64,000 nt of DNA. It comes from Rhynochetos jubatus. Its lineage: Eukaryota > Chordata > Aves > Eurypygiformes > Rhynochetidae. Where the stretch lies: positions 67,055,905 to 67,119,904 of the forward strand of contig CM050690.1 of NCBI GenBank assembly GCA_027574665.1, read 5' to 3'. A program made the position numbers and the translations under genes. The notes below the pieces were generated by a model. The model was given only the letters and a program-made list of their open reading frames with translations, did not search any database and was not told where the DNA came from. This document shows, one piece after another, positions 32,254-44,677 of the stretch. Every line of letters begins with the position of its first letter. Positions within the stretch are counted from its first letter, which is position 1.

Positions 32254-33015
32254 GAGGCTGCCCCAGAAGCTGGTGAGACCAGTGCTGGACCAGCAGCTGG
32301 GGTGCCTGCCAGCTCCAAGGGGACTGGGAGGCTGACAATATCAGCCCTCAGGACTCTCATCAGGATTGGCCGCTGTCTCTCCCCATCCTACCAGGCACAG
32401 CTGGAAAGAGCTTGGTCTCCCTGCCCTTGATGCCTTTCCCGTAGGCACTGGGGTGCGCTTCGATGTGCCCCGAGGCCTTCCCTGCTCCATGCCGGACCAG
32501 CCCCAGACACACAGATCCTCCTTGGCTCCCCTGAGTCCCTCTGGTCTGTGGGCCTCCGCCCTGCCCAGGACCCCAAACGGGACGCAGTGCCGGGATGAGG
32601 CCTGGTGGGTGCTGAGCGGGGGGATCACCCTCGTGCCGCCTGGCTGGGGGAGAGGGAGAGGAGGAAACGCGCGAGAGGGAGCCAAGTGCTGCTGTGACCC
32701 CCGTGGGAGCCCAGGGGCCTGGCCAGCAGTGCTGGGGCGTGGGGGGAGCCTGTGGGACTTTGTCCTGCAGCCTCCCAGGGAGGCAGGAGGTGTCACCCTG
32801 TCAACCCTCTTGCTGCAGGTGCCTGGAGACGGCTGCCCCAGCCAGAGCGAGCTGACAGGGCCCTGGGAAGACATGGCCGAGGCCTCGGTGCCTGGCGTGA
32901 AACACCGATGCTGGGCACAAGCCAGGAGATGGGGGGATGGAGTGGGCAGTGGCGCTGTGGGAACCCCAGACAAGTGAGCTGGGGCTGCAGGGCTGCTGGG
33001 CCGAGGGTTGCCCAT

Positions 33016-33114
33016 TGTGATATCACTGAGCGATGGTTCCAATGAGGTATGGTCCCCAGCGATGGGTTGGTTCTGTTGTCGCCGACGGGTGGACTGTGAT
33101 GTCACCGAGCGATG
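33016..33114 (+). promoter_or_regulatory. Paired CRE-like elements (unit 3)
   Basis: Identical to unit 1. Confidence 0.45.
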
Positions 33115-33552
33115 CAATGTCTCCAGGCATCAAAGTCCCACCCAGCCGGCCCGTGCCCTCACTCCAGCTGAGCAGTCTGCGAGGCTGCACTGCTCACAGG
33201 AGCCCTGGTGCTTGGGTCCTGATTGTGGAGTTCGTCCTGGCAGTTTTCCGCTCGCTGCTCCAGAGCAGCGGGAGGACTTTCCCCGGCCGGGCCTGCCAGC
33301 TGCAGGCAGCCGGGGCACCCAAGGGCCACACTCGCAGCAGCAGAGGTGAGCTGGGAGGGGAAAGCCCAACCTGGGGAGCTGGGAGGTTTCCTTCCTGAGC
33401 GGCCTGGGCCTTTCTTCCCCTCCCGCCTGGCCCAGTGACTGACTGCGGCCCCTCTCCCCTTTCCAACGAGACACCGGCTGCTGCTGCAGCAGTGAGAGGG
33501 AGCGTCCCGACACCCCCAGCTCCCCCCAGGCCCACCGCAGCACACAGAGAGG

Positions 33553-35307
33553 ATGGCTGCAGAGCTGGACAACCGCTGTCCAATATACCTGGACAGCTGG
33601 GAGGAGCCCAGCTACACCATGCCATGCCTCCACCGGTTTTGCTATCCGTATATCTGGCGGTGGGCTGACAGTCGGCCCGACTGCCCCCTCTGCAGAAGGA
33701 GGGTGACGTCCATCGTGCAGCGGGATGACAGATTGGAGGAGCATGTCATCCCACCACCTGCAGCAACGGGAGCTCCTGGCCATCCAGCCACCCACCGCCT
33801 CCAGCCCCGCGCAGCTCTTGTGCGCGAACGACACCCCCTCTTCAGAAGGAGGGTGACGTCCATCGTGCGCTCGGTGCAGTGGGATGACAGATTGGAGGAG
33901 CATGTCATCCCACCACCTGCAGCAACGGGAGCTCCTGGCCATCCAGCCGCCCACCGCCCCCAGCCCCGCGCAGCTCTTGTGTGCGAACGACACCCCTTCT
34001 TCAGAAGGAGGGTGACATCCATCGTGCGCTCAGTGCAGCGGGATGACAGATTGGAGGAGCATGTCATCCCACCGCGTGCCCCACTGGGACATCCTGGCCA
34101 TCCAGCCGCCCGCCGCCTCCACCCCCGCGCAGCTCTTGTGCACAGACGACAACGACGACGACGCCACCCCTGGCTGTCACGCTTCTGGGAACACTTAGCT
34201 CTGATCCAGCTCGCGATGCTCCGGCTGCGACAGGACCTGCAGCAGCAGCTGTTCAGGGCTGGCAGGTCAGCAAGAGCAGCAGCACGGGCGCTCGTGCTGT
34301 CCACCCTGCAGCGCTTTGGCCTGGATGAGGACAGCCTGGTCCGGATGCTGCAGACTGACCTGCGCCAGCACCTGAGGACCTTCATCCAGCGGCGGATTGA
34401 CAGCATTGTGGACTGGTGCGGCCGTGAGGCCCGACGCTGGATGGGCCTGGGGGACCCCCGTGACGCCGAGGAGCGGGAGATCAGCCCCGCAGCTCCTCCC
34501 AGTCCTGCCGCCTCTGAAGGGGAAGCTGCTGCACCCAACTCAGCCCCCTCCCACCATGAGGACAGGCAGGAGGCAGAAGAGGTTGTCCCCAGCACCCCAT
34601 CAGCTGCCCTACAGGAGGATCCTGGCAGCCCCTCCCATGCCCCTGAACCCACCCGTGCGGGGCAGGAAGAGCCTCAGGACCCCCGAGAGGAGGCTGTGCC
34701 TGGACCCTCCACGCTCAGCCAGGGCAGCCAACGCTCCCCGCAGGAGCCCCGGCAAGCACCAAAGAGGAGGGCTGATGGCCAGGTGGCCACTTCACCACCA
34801 AACAAGAGGCCAGCCCATTGGCAGGAAGAGGCACAGGACGCCCGAGAGGAGGCTGTGCCTGGGCCCTCCACGCTCAGCCAGGGCAGCCAACACTCCCCGC
34901 AGGAGCCCCGGCGAGCACCAAAGAGGAGGGCTGATGGCCAGGTGGCCACTTCCCTGCCGAAAAAGAGGCCAGCCCATCGGCAGGAAGAGGCACAGGACCC
35001 CCGAGAGGAGGCTGTGCCTGGACCCTCCACGCTCAGCCAGGGCAGCCAACACTCCCCGCAGGAGCCCCGGCAAGCACCAAAGAGGAGGGCTGATGGCCAG
35101 GTGGCCACTTCACCACCAAACAAGAGGCCAGCCCATTGGCAGGAAGAGGCACAGGACCCCCGAGAGGAGGCTGTGCCTGGGCCCTCCACGCTCAGCCAGG
35201 GCAGCCAACACTCCCCGCAGGAGCCCCGGCGAGCACCAAAGAGGAGGGCTGATGGCCAGGTGGCCACTTCACCACCAAACAAGAGGCCAGCCCGTCGGCA
35301 ACAGTAG
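33553..35307 (+). CDS. Topors-like gene B, RING lacking two zinc ligands (unit 3)
   Basis: 584 codons, three N-terminal and four C-terminal 53-residue repeats. Two zinc ligands are lost: Cys12 to Tyr (CPIYLD) and Cys33 to Tyr (CYPYIWRW), and Arg35 is Trp. A folded RING and E2 binding are unlikely, yet the rest of the frame is open and the promoter, splice donor and ATTAAA are intact. The protein could still use its helical and repeat regions, or act as a decoy; both are inference. Confidence 0.7.
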   Translation: MAAELDNRCPIYLDSWEEPSYTMPCLHRFCYPYIWRWADSRPDCPLCRRRVTSIVQRDDRLEEHVIPPPAATGAPGHPATHRLQPRAALVRERHPLFRRRVTSIVRSVQWDDRLEEHVIPPPAATGAPGHPAAHRPQPRAALVCERHPFFRRRVTSIVRSVQRDDRLEEHVIPPRAPLGHPGHPAARRLHPRAALVHRRQRRRRHPWLSRFWEHLALIQLAMLRLRQDLQQQLFRAGRSARAAARALVLSTLQRFGLDEDSLVRMLQTDLRQHLRTFIQRRIDSIVDWCGREARRWMGLGDPRDAEEREISPAAPPSPAASEGEAAAPNSAPSHHEDRQEAEEVVPSTPSAALQEDPGSPSHAPEPTRAGQEEPQDPREEAVPGPSTLSQGSQRSPQEPRQAPKRRADGQVATSPPNKRPAHWQEEAQDAREEAVPGPSTLSQGSQHSPQEPRRAPKRRADGQVATSLPKKRPAHRQEEAQDPREEAVPGPSTLSQGSQHSPQEPRQAPKRRADGQVATSPPNKRPAHWQEEAQDPREEAVPGPSTLSQGSQHSPQEPRRAPKRRADGQVATSPPNKRPARRQQ

Positions 35308-35587
35308 GAGGCTGCCCCAGGTGCTGGTGACACCAACGCCGGACCTGCAGCTGGGGCACCCGCCAGCTCCAAGGGGAGCGGGAGGCTGACCTTATCAGTC
35401 CATCTCCAATCATTAAAGAATCCAACAGTGTACAAAAGCTACCGAAAGAGCCTTGGCATTCCTGACAGTGTAGCTGGTGTTGCTATCCCCAACGGTGTGG
35501 GTTTCTCCTGTGGCCTGCCATGGCTACCAGGACTCGGTCCATACTTTCCCCAGAGGTGGAAGCGAGGATGAACTCTCCCGCAGTGCC

Positions 35588-35803
35588 TCAGCCCATCCTC
35601 TTGCCTTTTTGGCAGATGGGGTGCAACACCTGTCCCTCCCTAGTCTTTGGTACCTCCCCCAACTGCAGTCTTCCAAAGATGACAGAGGGTGGCCTGGCTG
35701 TGACATCAGCCCGCTCACTTGACACCCCCAGACAAATCCCGTCAGGGTCCTTGGGCTTGTATGGGGCAAGATTTCTTAGGAGCCCCCTGAGTTGCACGTC
35801 CTC
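35588..35803 (-). mobile_element. CR1 reverse-transcriptase fragment (unit 4)
   Basis: Same fragment as at 16,794-17,009. Confidence 0.75.
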
Positions 35804-37031
35804 TGCTGCTGGGATTCCTCCGCTCCTTGATCGCTGCCTCGGGGACAAAACACCTGGGGGCAGCGGCAGTGAAGGCTGAGATGGAGAAGGCCCCGAGTCC
35901 CTCAGCCTCGCACGCGCCTGCTGTCGCTGCATCGCTCGGCCCGTTTGGCCAGCGGGCACGACGCAGCTCCAAGGACCCCCAACACCTCCGCCCCCCAGGC
36001 TGCGAGGGCGCGCCCAGCCAGGCCTGTTGACAGACGGCAGCGTCAGGGTGCTGGCGCTGCGAGCTCAGCTTATCGGCTTCGTCAACGCTGACAAAGAAAG
36101 GTCCAGAAGCTTCTCAGAGTGTCTTTCTTTTCAAAGCCAAGCACAAGGCACTGCAGGCAATGCCTTCCAGCAGGCTCTCAACAGGCCAGGAAAGCAAAAG
36201 GGGAGAATATCTTGGGGTGTGCAGTGAACTTCTTTAATGGGAATGCTGCAAGAGAGCCCTTTTCGCTCCCACGCCGCCAGCCTCTCCCTTCCCAGCACCG
36301 GAGCAAGGCTGTCCAAGCCCCTTGACCATCAGCAGGGCCGCCGGTCCTGAGGCAAAGCCAGGGGCCACGGACACAGGCCGTGCTGACAGCCCTCTCCCTG
36401 CTGGTGCCTCCACCCGCAAATGGCTCCCGGCACCCTCTAGTCACAGCCCTCTCAGCCTTCCCCTGACACCGCTCCACAACAGCGGCCCAAGCCCGCCAGC
36501 CCCAAAGCCCGCGGCCACGGCTGGCAGGCAGGAGGGCGTTGCTCTTCTCTTGTGGGGACAGGCCTGCTGCACGAAGGACGTGGCAGGTGACGGAGGCCCA
36601 TCTCTCAGGCCTTGCCTTGGCCTGTGCGGACAGCAAAGCCCTAAACCCCGAGCACCCCAGGATTTCGGGAGCAATCCAGAAACAGATTGGCCGTTCAAGC
36701 AGAACACTTTTGTGCCGTGGGCTGAAATGCCCCGCCTCCCCCGGCTTCTCGCTGGGCCCACCTCTGTCCTGCTTTGAAGCCTTTCCCCAGACATACTGGC
36801 ACCAGCCTGGCCCGTTCCCACAAGCCTCTCGACAACAGCCTCTCCAAAGGTCTGGGCAACCCCACACGCTTTCGCCCCACGTCCTGCAAGGACTCCCCCA
36901 GCCCTGCTGGCAGACAGCCCTGCTGGCAGACACCCCTGCAGCCTGCAAGGCCGCTGCACGGCCTTCCTGCGCGTGATCCGCCTCGGCTTTGCAGAAAAGG
37001 AAGCGGGGCTCCTGGGGGACACCAAAACGCA

Positions 37032-37329
37032 GAACGTGCCAGCAGCGGGCCCCGGTGGCAACGGCGGCCAACGGTCTGCTGGGCTGCATCAGGAGGAGTG
37101 CTGCCAGCACGTGGAGGGAGGGGGTCCTTGCCCTCTCCTCAGCGCTGGTGCTGCCAACCCTGCACTGCTGTATCCAGCTGCCCAGGACGAGAGGGACGAG
37201 GAGGTGCCGGAGAGAGCCCAGCCAAGGGCCAGCAAGATGCTGAAGGGCCTGGAGGATGTCTCCTGTGAGGAAAGGCTGGGAGAGCTGGGACTGGTCAGCC
37301 TGAACAAGAGAGGGCCCAGGGGCACCAGC
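37032..37329 (+). mobile_element. CR1 fragment, end of ORF2 (unit 4)
   Basis: Same fragment and same variant as unit 3. Confidence 0.85.
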
Positions 37330-37748
37330 CTCTCACCAAGGCCCCAGGAAGGGCTGGGGTGGCTTGAGGCTTGGAGCTGTCGTGACAGGCTGCTTTTGGT
37401 GCTGGCGTCATGCTCAGGCAGTTGTTCGCCACAGCTCTCGGTGGCCGACCCCAGAGCCACCAGGGGATTCTTCCCGGCCCTGCCATCTTCAGGCAGCCGG
37501 GGCACCTGGGAAGCAGACTCCCTCGCAGCAGCATAGGTGAGCTGCGATGGGAAAGCTCAGCCTGGGGTGGGGTGTTGGCAGGGTTTCCTTTCTGAGGGGC
37601 CAGGGCATGTCTTCCAGCTCTCCCTGGAGCAGCCCATGACCATGGCCACTCTTCATTTTTTAGCGCAGCACCCGCTGCTGCAGCGGCAGTGAGAGGGAGC
37701 TGCTTGTCACCCCCAGCTCCCCCCAGCCCACTGCGGCGAGTGGACAGC

Positions 37749-38465
37749 ATGGCCACAGAGCTGGAGAACCGCTGTCCCATACGCCTGCACAGCTGGGAGG
37801 AGGCCAGCTACGCCATGACGTGCCTCCACCAGTTGTGTTACGGGTGCGTCCTGCGGTGGGCTGAGGGCAAGCCCGAGTGCCCCCTGTGCAAGAGGCGGGC
37901 GACCTCCACCGTGCACTGGGTGCGGGCACACAACGACTTTGAGGAGCATGTCATCCCACACCTGCAGCTCCATCAGTCGTCGTCCAGCTGACAGGAGAAG
38001 CTCCCGGACACCCAACCGCCCACAGCCTCCCTCAGCCTGCAGCAACCTGGCTGGCAGGTGCGAAGTCGCTGCTCCAGGCTCCAGTGGGCGGGTTCTATGC
38101 CTACGTCTGGGCATAAGTCTTCCATGTCTCGGAAGAGCAGCATCCCCATCTCCCAAGGGGATGCTGCTGCACCCAACCCAGCACCTTCCCACAATCCCAA
38201 CAGACTGGGGGCAGAAGAGGTCCCGAGCACCTCATCGGCTGCCCTTCGGAAGTATCCCGGCAGCCCCTCCTCTGCCCCCAACCCCACCCACGGGCAGCAG
38301 GAAGAGCCGCAGGAGCACCCAGAGGAGGCAGTGCCCAGGACCTCCACTCCCATGCAGGGCAGCCAAGGCTCCCGGTGGGGGCCCCGGCAAGCCCCGAAGA
38401 GGAGGGCTAGCGGCCAGGAGGCCACTTCACTGCCAAACGAGAGGCCACCCCGCCGGCGACAGTAG
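37749..38465 (+). pseudogene. Topors-like gene A (unit 4)
   Basis: Same as unit 2, including Arg12, His57, the TGA at 37,989-37,991 and the intact downstream frame. Confidence 0.75.
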
Positions 38466-39227
38466 GAGGCTGCCCCAGAAGCTGGTGAGACCAGTGCTGG
38501 ACCAGCAGCTGGGGTGCCCGCCAGCTCCAAGGGGACTGGGAGGCTGACAATATCAGCCCTCAGGACTCTCATCAGGATTGGCCGCTGTCTCTCCCCATCC
38601 TACCAGGCACAGCTGGAAAGTGCTTGGTCTCCCTGCCCTTGATGCCTTTCCCGTAGGCACTGGGGTGCGCTTCGATGTGCCCCGAGGCCTTCCCTGCTCC
38701 ATGCCGGACCAGCCCCAGACACACAGATCCTCCTTGGCTCCCCTGAGTCCCTCTGGTCTGTGGGCCTCCGCCCTGCCCAGGACCCCAAACGGGACGCAGT
38801 GCCGGGATGAGGCCTGGTGGGTGCTGAGCGGGGGGATCACCCTTGTGCCGCCTGGCTGGGGGAGAGGGAGAGGAGGAAACGCGCGAGAGGGAGCCAAGTG
38901 CTGCTGTGACCCCCGTGGGAGCCCAGGGGCCTGGCCAGCAGTGCTGGGGCGTGGGGGGAGCCTGTGGGACTTTGTCCTGCAGCCTCCCAGGGAGGCAGGA
39001 GGTGTCACCCTGTCAACCCTCTTGCTGCAGGTGCCTGGAGACGGCTGCCCCAGCCAGAGCGAGCTGACAGGGCCCTGGGAAGACACGGCCGAGGCCTCGG
39101 TGCCTGGCGTGAAACACCGATGCTGGGCACAAGCCAGGAGATGGGGGGATGGAGTGGGCAGTGGCGCTGTGGGAACCCCAGACAAGTGAGCTGGGGCTGC
39201 AGGGCTGCTGGGCCGAGGGTTGCCCAT

Positions 39228-39326
39228 TGTGATATCACTGAGCGATGGTTCCAATGAGGTATGGTCCCCAGCGATGGGTTGGTTCTGTTGTCGCCGACGG
39301 GTGGACTGTGATGTCACCGAGCGATG
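39228..39326 (+). promoter_or_regulatory. Paired CRE-like elements (unit 4)
   Basis: Identical to unit 1. Confidence 0.45.
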
Positions 39327-39764
39327 CAATGTCTCCAGGCATCAAAGTCCCACCCAGCCGGCCCGTGCCCTCACTCCAGCTGAGCAGTCTGCGAGGCTGC
39401 ACTGCTCACAGGAGCCCTGGTGCTTGGGTCCTGATTGTGGAGTTCGTCCTGGCAGTTTTCCGCTCGCTGCTCCAGAGCAGCGGGAGGACTTTCCCCGGCC
39501 GGGCCTGCCAGCTGCAGGCAGCCGGGGCACCCAAGGGCCACACTCGCAGCAGCTGAGGTGAGCTGGGAGGGGAAAGCCCAACCTGGGGAGCTGGGAGGTT
39601 TCCTTCCTGAGCAGCCTGGGCCTTTCTTCCCCTCCCGCCTGGCCCAGTGGCTGACTGCGGCCCCTCTCCCCTTTCCAACGAGACACCGGCTGCTGCTGCA
39701 GCAGTGAGAGGGAGCGTCCCGACACCCCCAGCTCCCCCCAGGCCCACCGCAGCACACAGAGAGG

Positions 39765-41519
39765 ATGGCTGCAGAGCTGGACAACCGCTGTCCAATATAC
39801 CTGGACAGCTGGGAGGAGCCCAGCTACACCATGCCATGCCTCCACCGGTTTTGCTATCCGTATATCTGGCGGTGGGCTGACAGTCGGCCCGACTGCCCCC
39901 TCTGCAGAAGGAGGGTGACGTCCATCGTGCAGCGGGATGACAGATTGGAGGAGCATGTCATCCCACCACCTGCAGCAACGGGAGCTCCTGGCCATCCAGC
40001 CACCCACCGCCTCCAGCCCCGCGCAGCTCTTGTGCGCGAACGACACCCCCTCTTCAGAAGGAGGGTGACGTCCATCGTGCGCTCGGTGCAGTGGGATGAC
40101 AGATTGGAGGAGCATGTCATCCCACCACCTGCAGCAACGGGAGCTCCTGGCCATCCAGCCGCCCACCGCCCCCAGCCCCGCGCAGCTCTTGTGTGCGAAC
40201 GACACCCCTTCTTCAGAAGGAGGGTGACATCCATCGTGCGCTCAGTGCAGCGGGATGACAGATTGGAGGAGCATGTCATCCCACCGCGTGCCCCACTGGG
40301 ACATCCTGGCCATCCAGCCGCCCGCCGCCTCCACCCCCGCGCAGCTCTTGTGCACAGACGACAACGACGACGACGCCACCCCTGGCTGTCACGCTTCTGG
40401 GAACACTTAGCTCTGATCCAGCTCGCGATGCTCCGGCTGCGACAGGACCTGCAGCAGCAGCTGTTCAGGGCTGGCAGGTCGGCAAGAGCAGCAGCACGGG
40501 CGCTCGTGCTGTCCACCCTGCAGCGCTTTGGCCTGGATGAGGACAGCCTGGTCCGGATGCTGCAGACTGACCTGCGCCAGCACCTGAGGACCTTCATCCA
40601 GCGGCGGATTGACAGCATTGTGGACTGGTGCGGCCGTGAGGCCCGACGCTGGATGGGCCTGGGGGACCCCCGTGACGCCGAGGAGCGGGAGATCAGCCCC
40701 GCAGCTCCTCCCAGTCCTGCCGCCTCTGAAGGGGAAGCTGCTGCACCCAACTCAGCCCCCTCCCACCATGAGGACAGGCAGGAGGCAGAAGAGGTTGTCC
40801 CCAGCACCCCATCAGCTGCTCTACAGGAGGATCCCGGCAGCCCCTCCCATGCCCCTGAACCCCCCCGTGCGGGGCAGGAAGAGCCTCAGGACCCCCGAGA
40901 GGAGGCTGTGCCTGGACCCTCCACGCTCAGCCAGGGCAGCCAACGTTCCCCGCAGGAGCCCCGGCAAGCACCAAAGAGGAGGGCTGATGGCCAGGTGGCC
41001 ACTTCACCACCAAACAAGAGGCCAGCCCATTGGCAGGAAGAGGCACAGGACGCCCGAGAGGAGGCTGTGCCTGGGCCCTCCACGCTCAGCCAGGGCAGCC
41101 AACACTCCCCGCAGGAGCCCCGGCAAGCACCAAAGAGGAGGGCTGATGGCCAGGTGGCCACTTCCCTGCCGAAAAAGAGGCCAGCCCATCGGCAGGAAGA
41201 GGCACAGGACCCCCGAGAGGAGGCTGTGCCTGGACCCTCCACGCTCAGCCAGGGCAGCCAACACTCCCCGCAGGAGCCCCGGCGAGCACCAAAGAGGAGG
41301 GCTGATGGCCAGGTGGCCACTTCCCTGCCGAAAAAGAGGCCAGCCCATCGGCAGGAAGAGGCACAGGACCCCCGAGAGGAGGCTGTGCCTAGGCCCTCCA
41401 CGCTCAGCCAGGGCAGCCAACACTCCCCGCAGGAGCCCCGGCAAGCACCAAAGAGGAGGGCTGATGGCCAGGTGGCCACTTCACCACCAAACAAGAGGCC
41501 AGCCCGTCGGCAACAGTAG
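39765..41519 (+). CDS. Topors-like gene B, RING lacking two zinc ligands (unit 4)
   Basis: 584 codons with the same RING changes as unit 3 (Tyr12, Tyr33, Trp35), three N-terminal and four C-terminal repeats. Its last repeat carries VPRPSTL, as in unit 2, which shows exchange between units. Confidence 0.7.
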   Translation: MAAELDNRCPIYLDSWEEPSYTMPCLHRFCYPYIWRWADSRPDCPLCRRRVTSIVQRDDRLEEHVIPPPAATGAPGHPATHRLQPRAALVRERHPLFRRRVTSIVRSVQWDDRLEEHVIPPPAATGAPGHPAAHRPQPRAALVCERHPFFRRRVTSIVRSVQRDDRLEEHVIPPRAPLGHPGHPAARRLHPRAALVHRRQRRRRHPWLSRFWEHLALIQLAMLRLRQDLQQQLFRAGRSARAAARALVLSTLQRFGLDEDSLVRMLQTDLRQHLRTFIQRRIDSIVDWCGREARRWMGLGDPRDAEEREISPAAPPSPAASEGEAAAPNSAPSHHEDRQEAEEVVPSTPSAALQEDPGSPSHAPEPPRAGQEEPQDPREEAVPGPSTLSQGSQRSPQEPRQAPKRRADGQVATSPPNKRPAHWQEEAQDAREEAVPGPSTLSQGSQHSPQEPRQAPKRRADGQVATSLPKKRPAHRQEEAQDPREEAVPGPSTLSQGSQHSPQEPRRAPKRRADGQVATSLPKKRPAHRQEEAQDPREEAVPRPSTLSQGSQHSPQEPRQAPKRRADGQVATSPPNKRPARRQQ

Positions 41520-41799
41520 GAGGCTGCCCCAGGTGCTGGTGACACCAACGCCGGACCTGCAGCTGGGGCACCCGCCAGCTCCAAGGGGAGCGGGAGGCTG
41601 ACCTTATCAGTCCATCTCCAATCATTAAAGAATCCAACAGTGTACAAAAGCTACCGAAAGAGCCTTGGCATTCCTGACAGTGTAGCTGGTGTTGCTATCC
41701 CCAACGGTGTGGGTTTCTCCTGTGGCCTGCCATGGCTACCAGGACTCGGTCCATACTTTCCCCAGAGGTGGAAGCGAGGATGAACTCTCCCGCAGTGCC

Positions 41800-42015
41800 T
41801 CAGCCCATCCTCTTGCCTTTTTGGCAGATGGGGTGCAACACCTGTCCCTCCCTAGTCTTTGGTACCTCCCCCAACTGCAGTCTTCCAAAGATGACAGAGG
41901 GTGGCCTGGCTGTGACATCAGCCCGCTCACTTGACACCCCCAGACAAATCCCGTCAGGGTCCTTGGGCTTGTACGGGGCAAGATTTCTTAGGAGCCCCCT
42001 GAGTTGCACGTCCTC
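41800..42015 (-). mobile_element. CR1 reverse-transcriptase fragment (unit 5)
   Basis: Same fragment as at 16,794-17,009. Confidence 0.75.
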
Positions 42016-43243
42016 TGCTGCTGGGATTCCTCCGCTCCTTGATCGCTGCCTCGGGGACGAAACACCTGGGGGCAGCGGCAGTGAAGGCTGAGATGGAGAA
42101 GGCCCCGAGTCCCTCAGCCTCGCACGCGCCTGCTGTCGCTGCATCGCTCGGCCCGTTTGGCCAGCGGGCACGACGCAGCTCCAAGGACCCCCAACACCTC
42201 CGCCCCCCAGGCTGCGAGGGCGCGCCCAGCCAGGCCTGCTGACAGACGGCAGCGTCAGGGTGCTGGCGCTGCGAGCTCAGCTTATCGGCTTCGTCAACGC
42301 TGACAAAGAAAGGTCCAGAAGCTTCTCAGAGTGTCTTTCTTTTCAAAGCCAAGCACAAGGCACTGCAGGCAATGCCTTCCAGCAGGCTCTCAACAGGCCA
42401 GGAAAGCAAAAGGGGAGAATATCTTGGGGTGTGCAGTGAACTTCTTTAATGGGAATGCTGCAAGAGAGCCCCTTTCGCTCCCACGCCGCCAGCCTCTCCC
42501 TTCCCAGCACCGGAGCAAGGCTGTCCAAGCCCCTTGACCATCAGCAGGGCCGCCGGTCCTGAGGCAAAGCCAGGGGCCACGGACACAGGCCGTGCTGACA
42601 GCCCTCTCCCTGCTGGTGCCTCCACCCGCAAATGGCTCCCGGCACCCTCTAGTCACAGCCCTCTCAGCCTTCCCCTGACACCGCTCCACAACAGCGGCCC
42701 AAGCCCGCCAGCCCCAAAGCCCGCGGCCACGGCTGGCAGGCAGGAGGGCGTTGCTCTTCTCTTGTGGGGACAGGCCTGCTGCACGAAGGACGTGGCAGGT
42801 GACGGAGGCCCATCTCTCAGGCCTTGCCTTGGCCTGTGCGGACAGCAAAGCCCTAAACCCCGAGCACCCCAGGATTTCGGGAGCAATCCAGAAACAGATT
42901 GGCCGTTCAAGCAGAACACTTTTGTGCCGTGGGCTGAAATGCCCCGCCTCCCCCGGCTTCTCGCTGGGCCCACCTCTGTCCTGCTTTGAAGCCTTTCCCC
43001 AGACATACTGGCACCAGCCTGGCCCGTTCCCACACGCCTCTCGACAACAGCCTCTCCAAAGGTCTGGGCAACCCCACACGCTTTCGCCCCACGTCCTGCA
43101 AGGACTCCCCCAGCCCTGCTGGCAGACAGCCCTGCTGGCAGACACCCCTGCAGCCTGCAAGGCCGCTGCACGGCCTTCCTGCGCGTGATCCGCCTCGGCT
43201 TTGCAGAAAAGGAAGCGGGGCTCCTGGGGGACACCAAAACGCA

Positions 43244-43541
43244 GAACGTGCCAGCAGCGGGCCCCGGTGGCAACGGCGGCCAACGGTCTGCTGGGCTGCA
43301 TCAGGAGGAGTGCTGCCAGCACGTGGAGGGAGGGGGTCCTTGCCCTCTCCTCAGCGCTGGTGCTGCCAACCCTGCACTGCTGTATCCAGCTGCCCAGGAC
43401 GAGAGGGACGAGGAGGTGCCGGAGAGAGCCCAGCCAAGGGCCAGCAAGATGCTGAAGGGCCTGGAGGATGTCTCCTGTGAGGAAAGGCTGGGAGAGCTGG
43501 GACTGGTCAGCCTGAACAAGAGAGGGCCCAGGGGCACCAGC
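43244..43541 (+). mobile_element. CR1 fragment, end of ORF2 (unit 5)
   Basis: Same fragment and same variant as unit 3. Confidence 0.85.
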
Positions 43542-43960
43542 CTCTCACCAAGGCCCCAGGAAGGGCTGGGGTGGCTTGAGGCTTGGAGCTGTCGTGACAG
43601 GCTGCTTTTGGTGCTGGCGTCATGCTCAGGCAGTTGTTCGCCACAGCTCTCGGTGGCCGACCCCAGAGCCACCAGGGGATTCTTCCCGGCCCTGCCATCT
43701 TCAGGCAGCCGGGGCACCTGGGAAGCAGACTCCCTCGCAGCAGCATAGGTGAGCTGCGATGGGAAAGCTCAGCCTGGGGTGGGGTGTTGGCAGGGTTTCC
43801 TTTCTGAGGGGCCAGGGCATGTCTTCCAGCTCTCCCTGGAGCAGCCCATGACCATGGCCACTCTTCATTTTTTAGCGCAGCACCCGCTGCTGCAGCGGCA
43901 GTGAGAGGGAGCTGCTTGTCACCCCCAGCTCCCCCCAGCCCACTGCGGCGAGTGGACAGC

Positions 43961-44677
43961 ATGGCCACAGAGCTGGAGAACCGCTGTCCCATACGCCTGC
44001 ACAGCTGGGAGGAGGCCAGCTACGCCATGACGTGCCTCCACCAGTTGTGTTACGGGTGCGTCCTGCGGTGGGCTGAGGGCAAGCCCGAGTGCCCCCTGTG
44101 CAAGAGGCGGGCGACCTCCACCGTGCGCTGGGTGCGGGCACACAACGACTTTGAGGAGCATGTCATCCCACACCTGCAGCTCCATCAGTCATCGTCCAGC
44201 TGACAGGAGAAGCTCCCGGACACCCAGCCGCCCACAGCCTCCCTCAGCCTGCAGCAACCTGGCTGGCAGGTGCGAAGTCGCTGCTCCAGGCTCCAGTGGG
44301 CAGGTTCTATGCCTACGTCTGGGCATAAGTCTTCCGTGTCTCGGAAGAGCAGCATCCCCATCTCCCAAGGGGATGCTGCTGCACCCAACCCAGCACCTTC
44401 CCACAATCCCAACAGACTGGGGGCAGAAGAGGTCCCGAGCACCTCATCGGCTGCCCTTCGGAAGTATCCCGGCAGCCCCTCCTCTGCCCCCAACCCCACC
44501 CACGGGCAGCAGGAAGAGCCGCAGGAGCACCCAGAGGAGGCAGTGCCCAGGACCTCCACTCCCATGCAGGGCAGCCAAGGCTCCCGGTGGGGGCCCCGGC
44601 AAGCCCCGAAGAGGAGGGCTAGCGGCCAGGAGGCCACTTCACTGCCAAACGAGAGGCCACCCCGCCGGCGACAGTAG
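43961..44677 (+). pseudogene. Topors-like gene A (unit 5)
   Basis: Arg12, Arg57 as in unit 1, TGA at 44,201-44,203 and an intact downstream frame. A few private changes occur after the stop (for example GTGGGCAGGTTC for GTGGGCGGGTTC). Confidence 0.75.
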
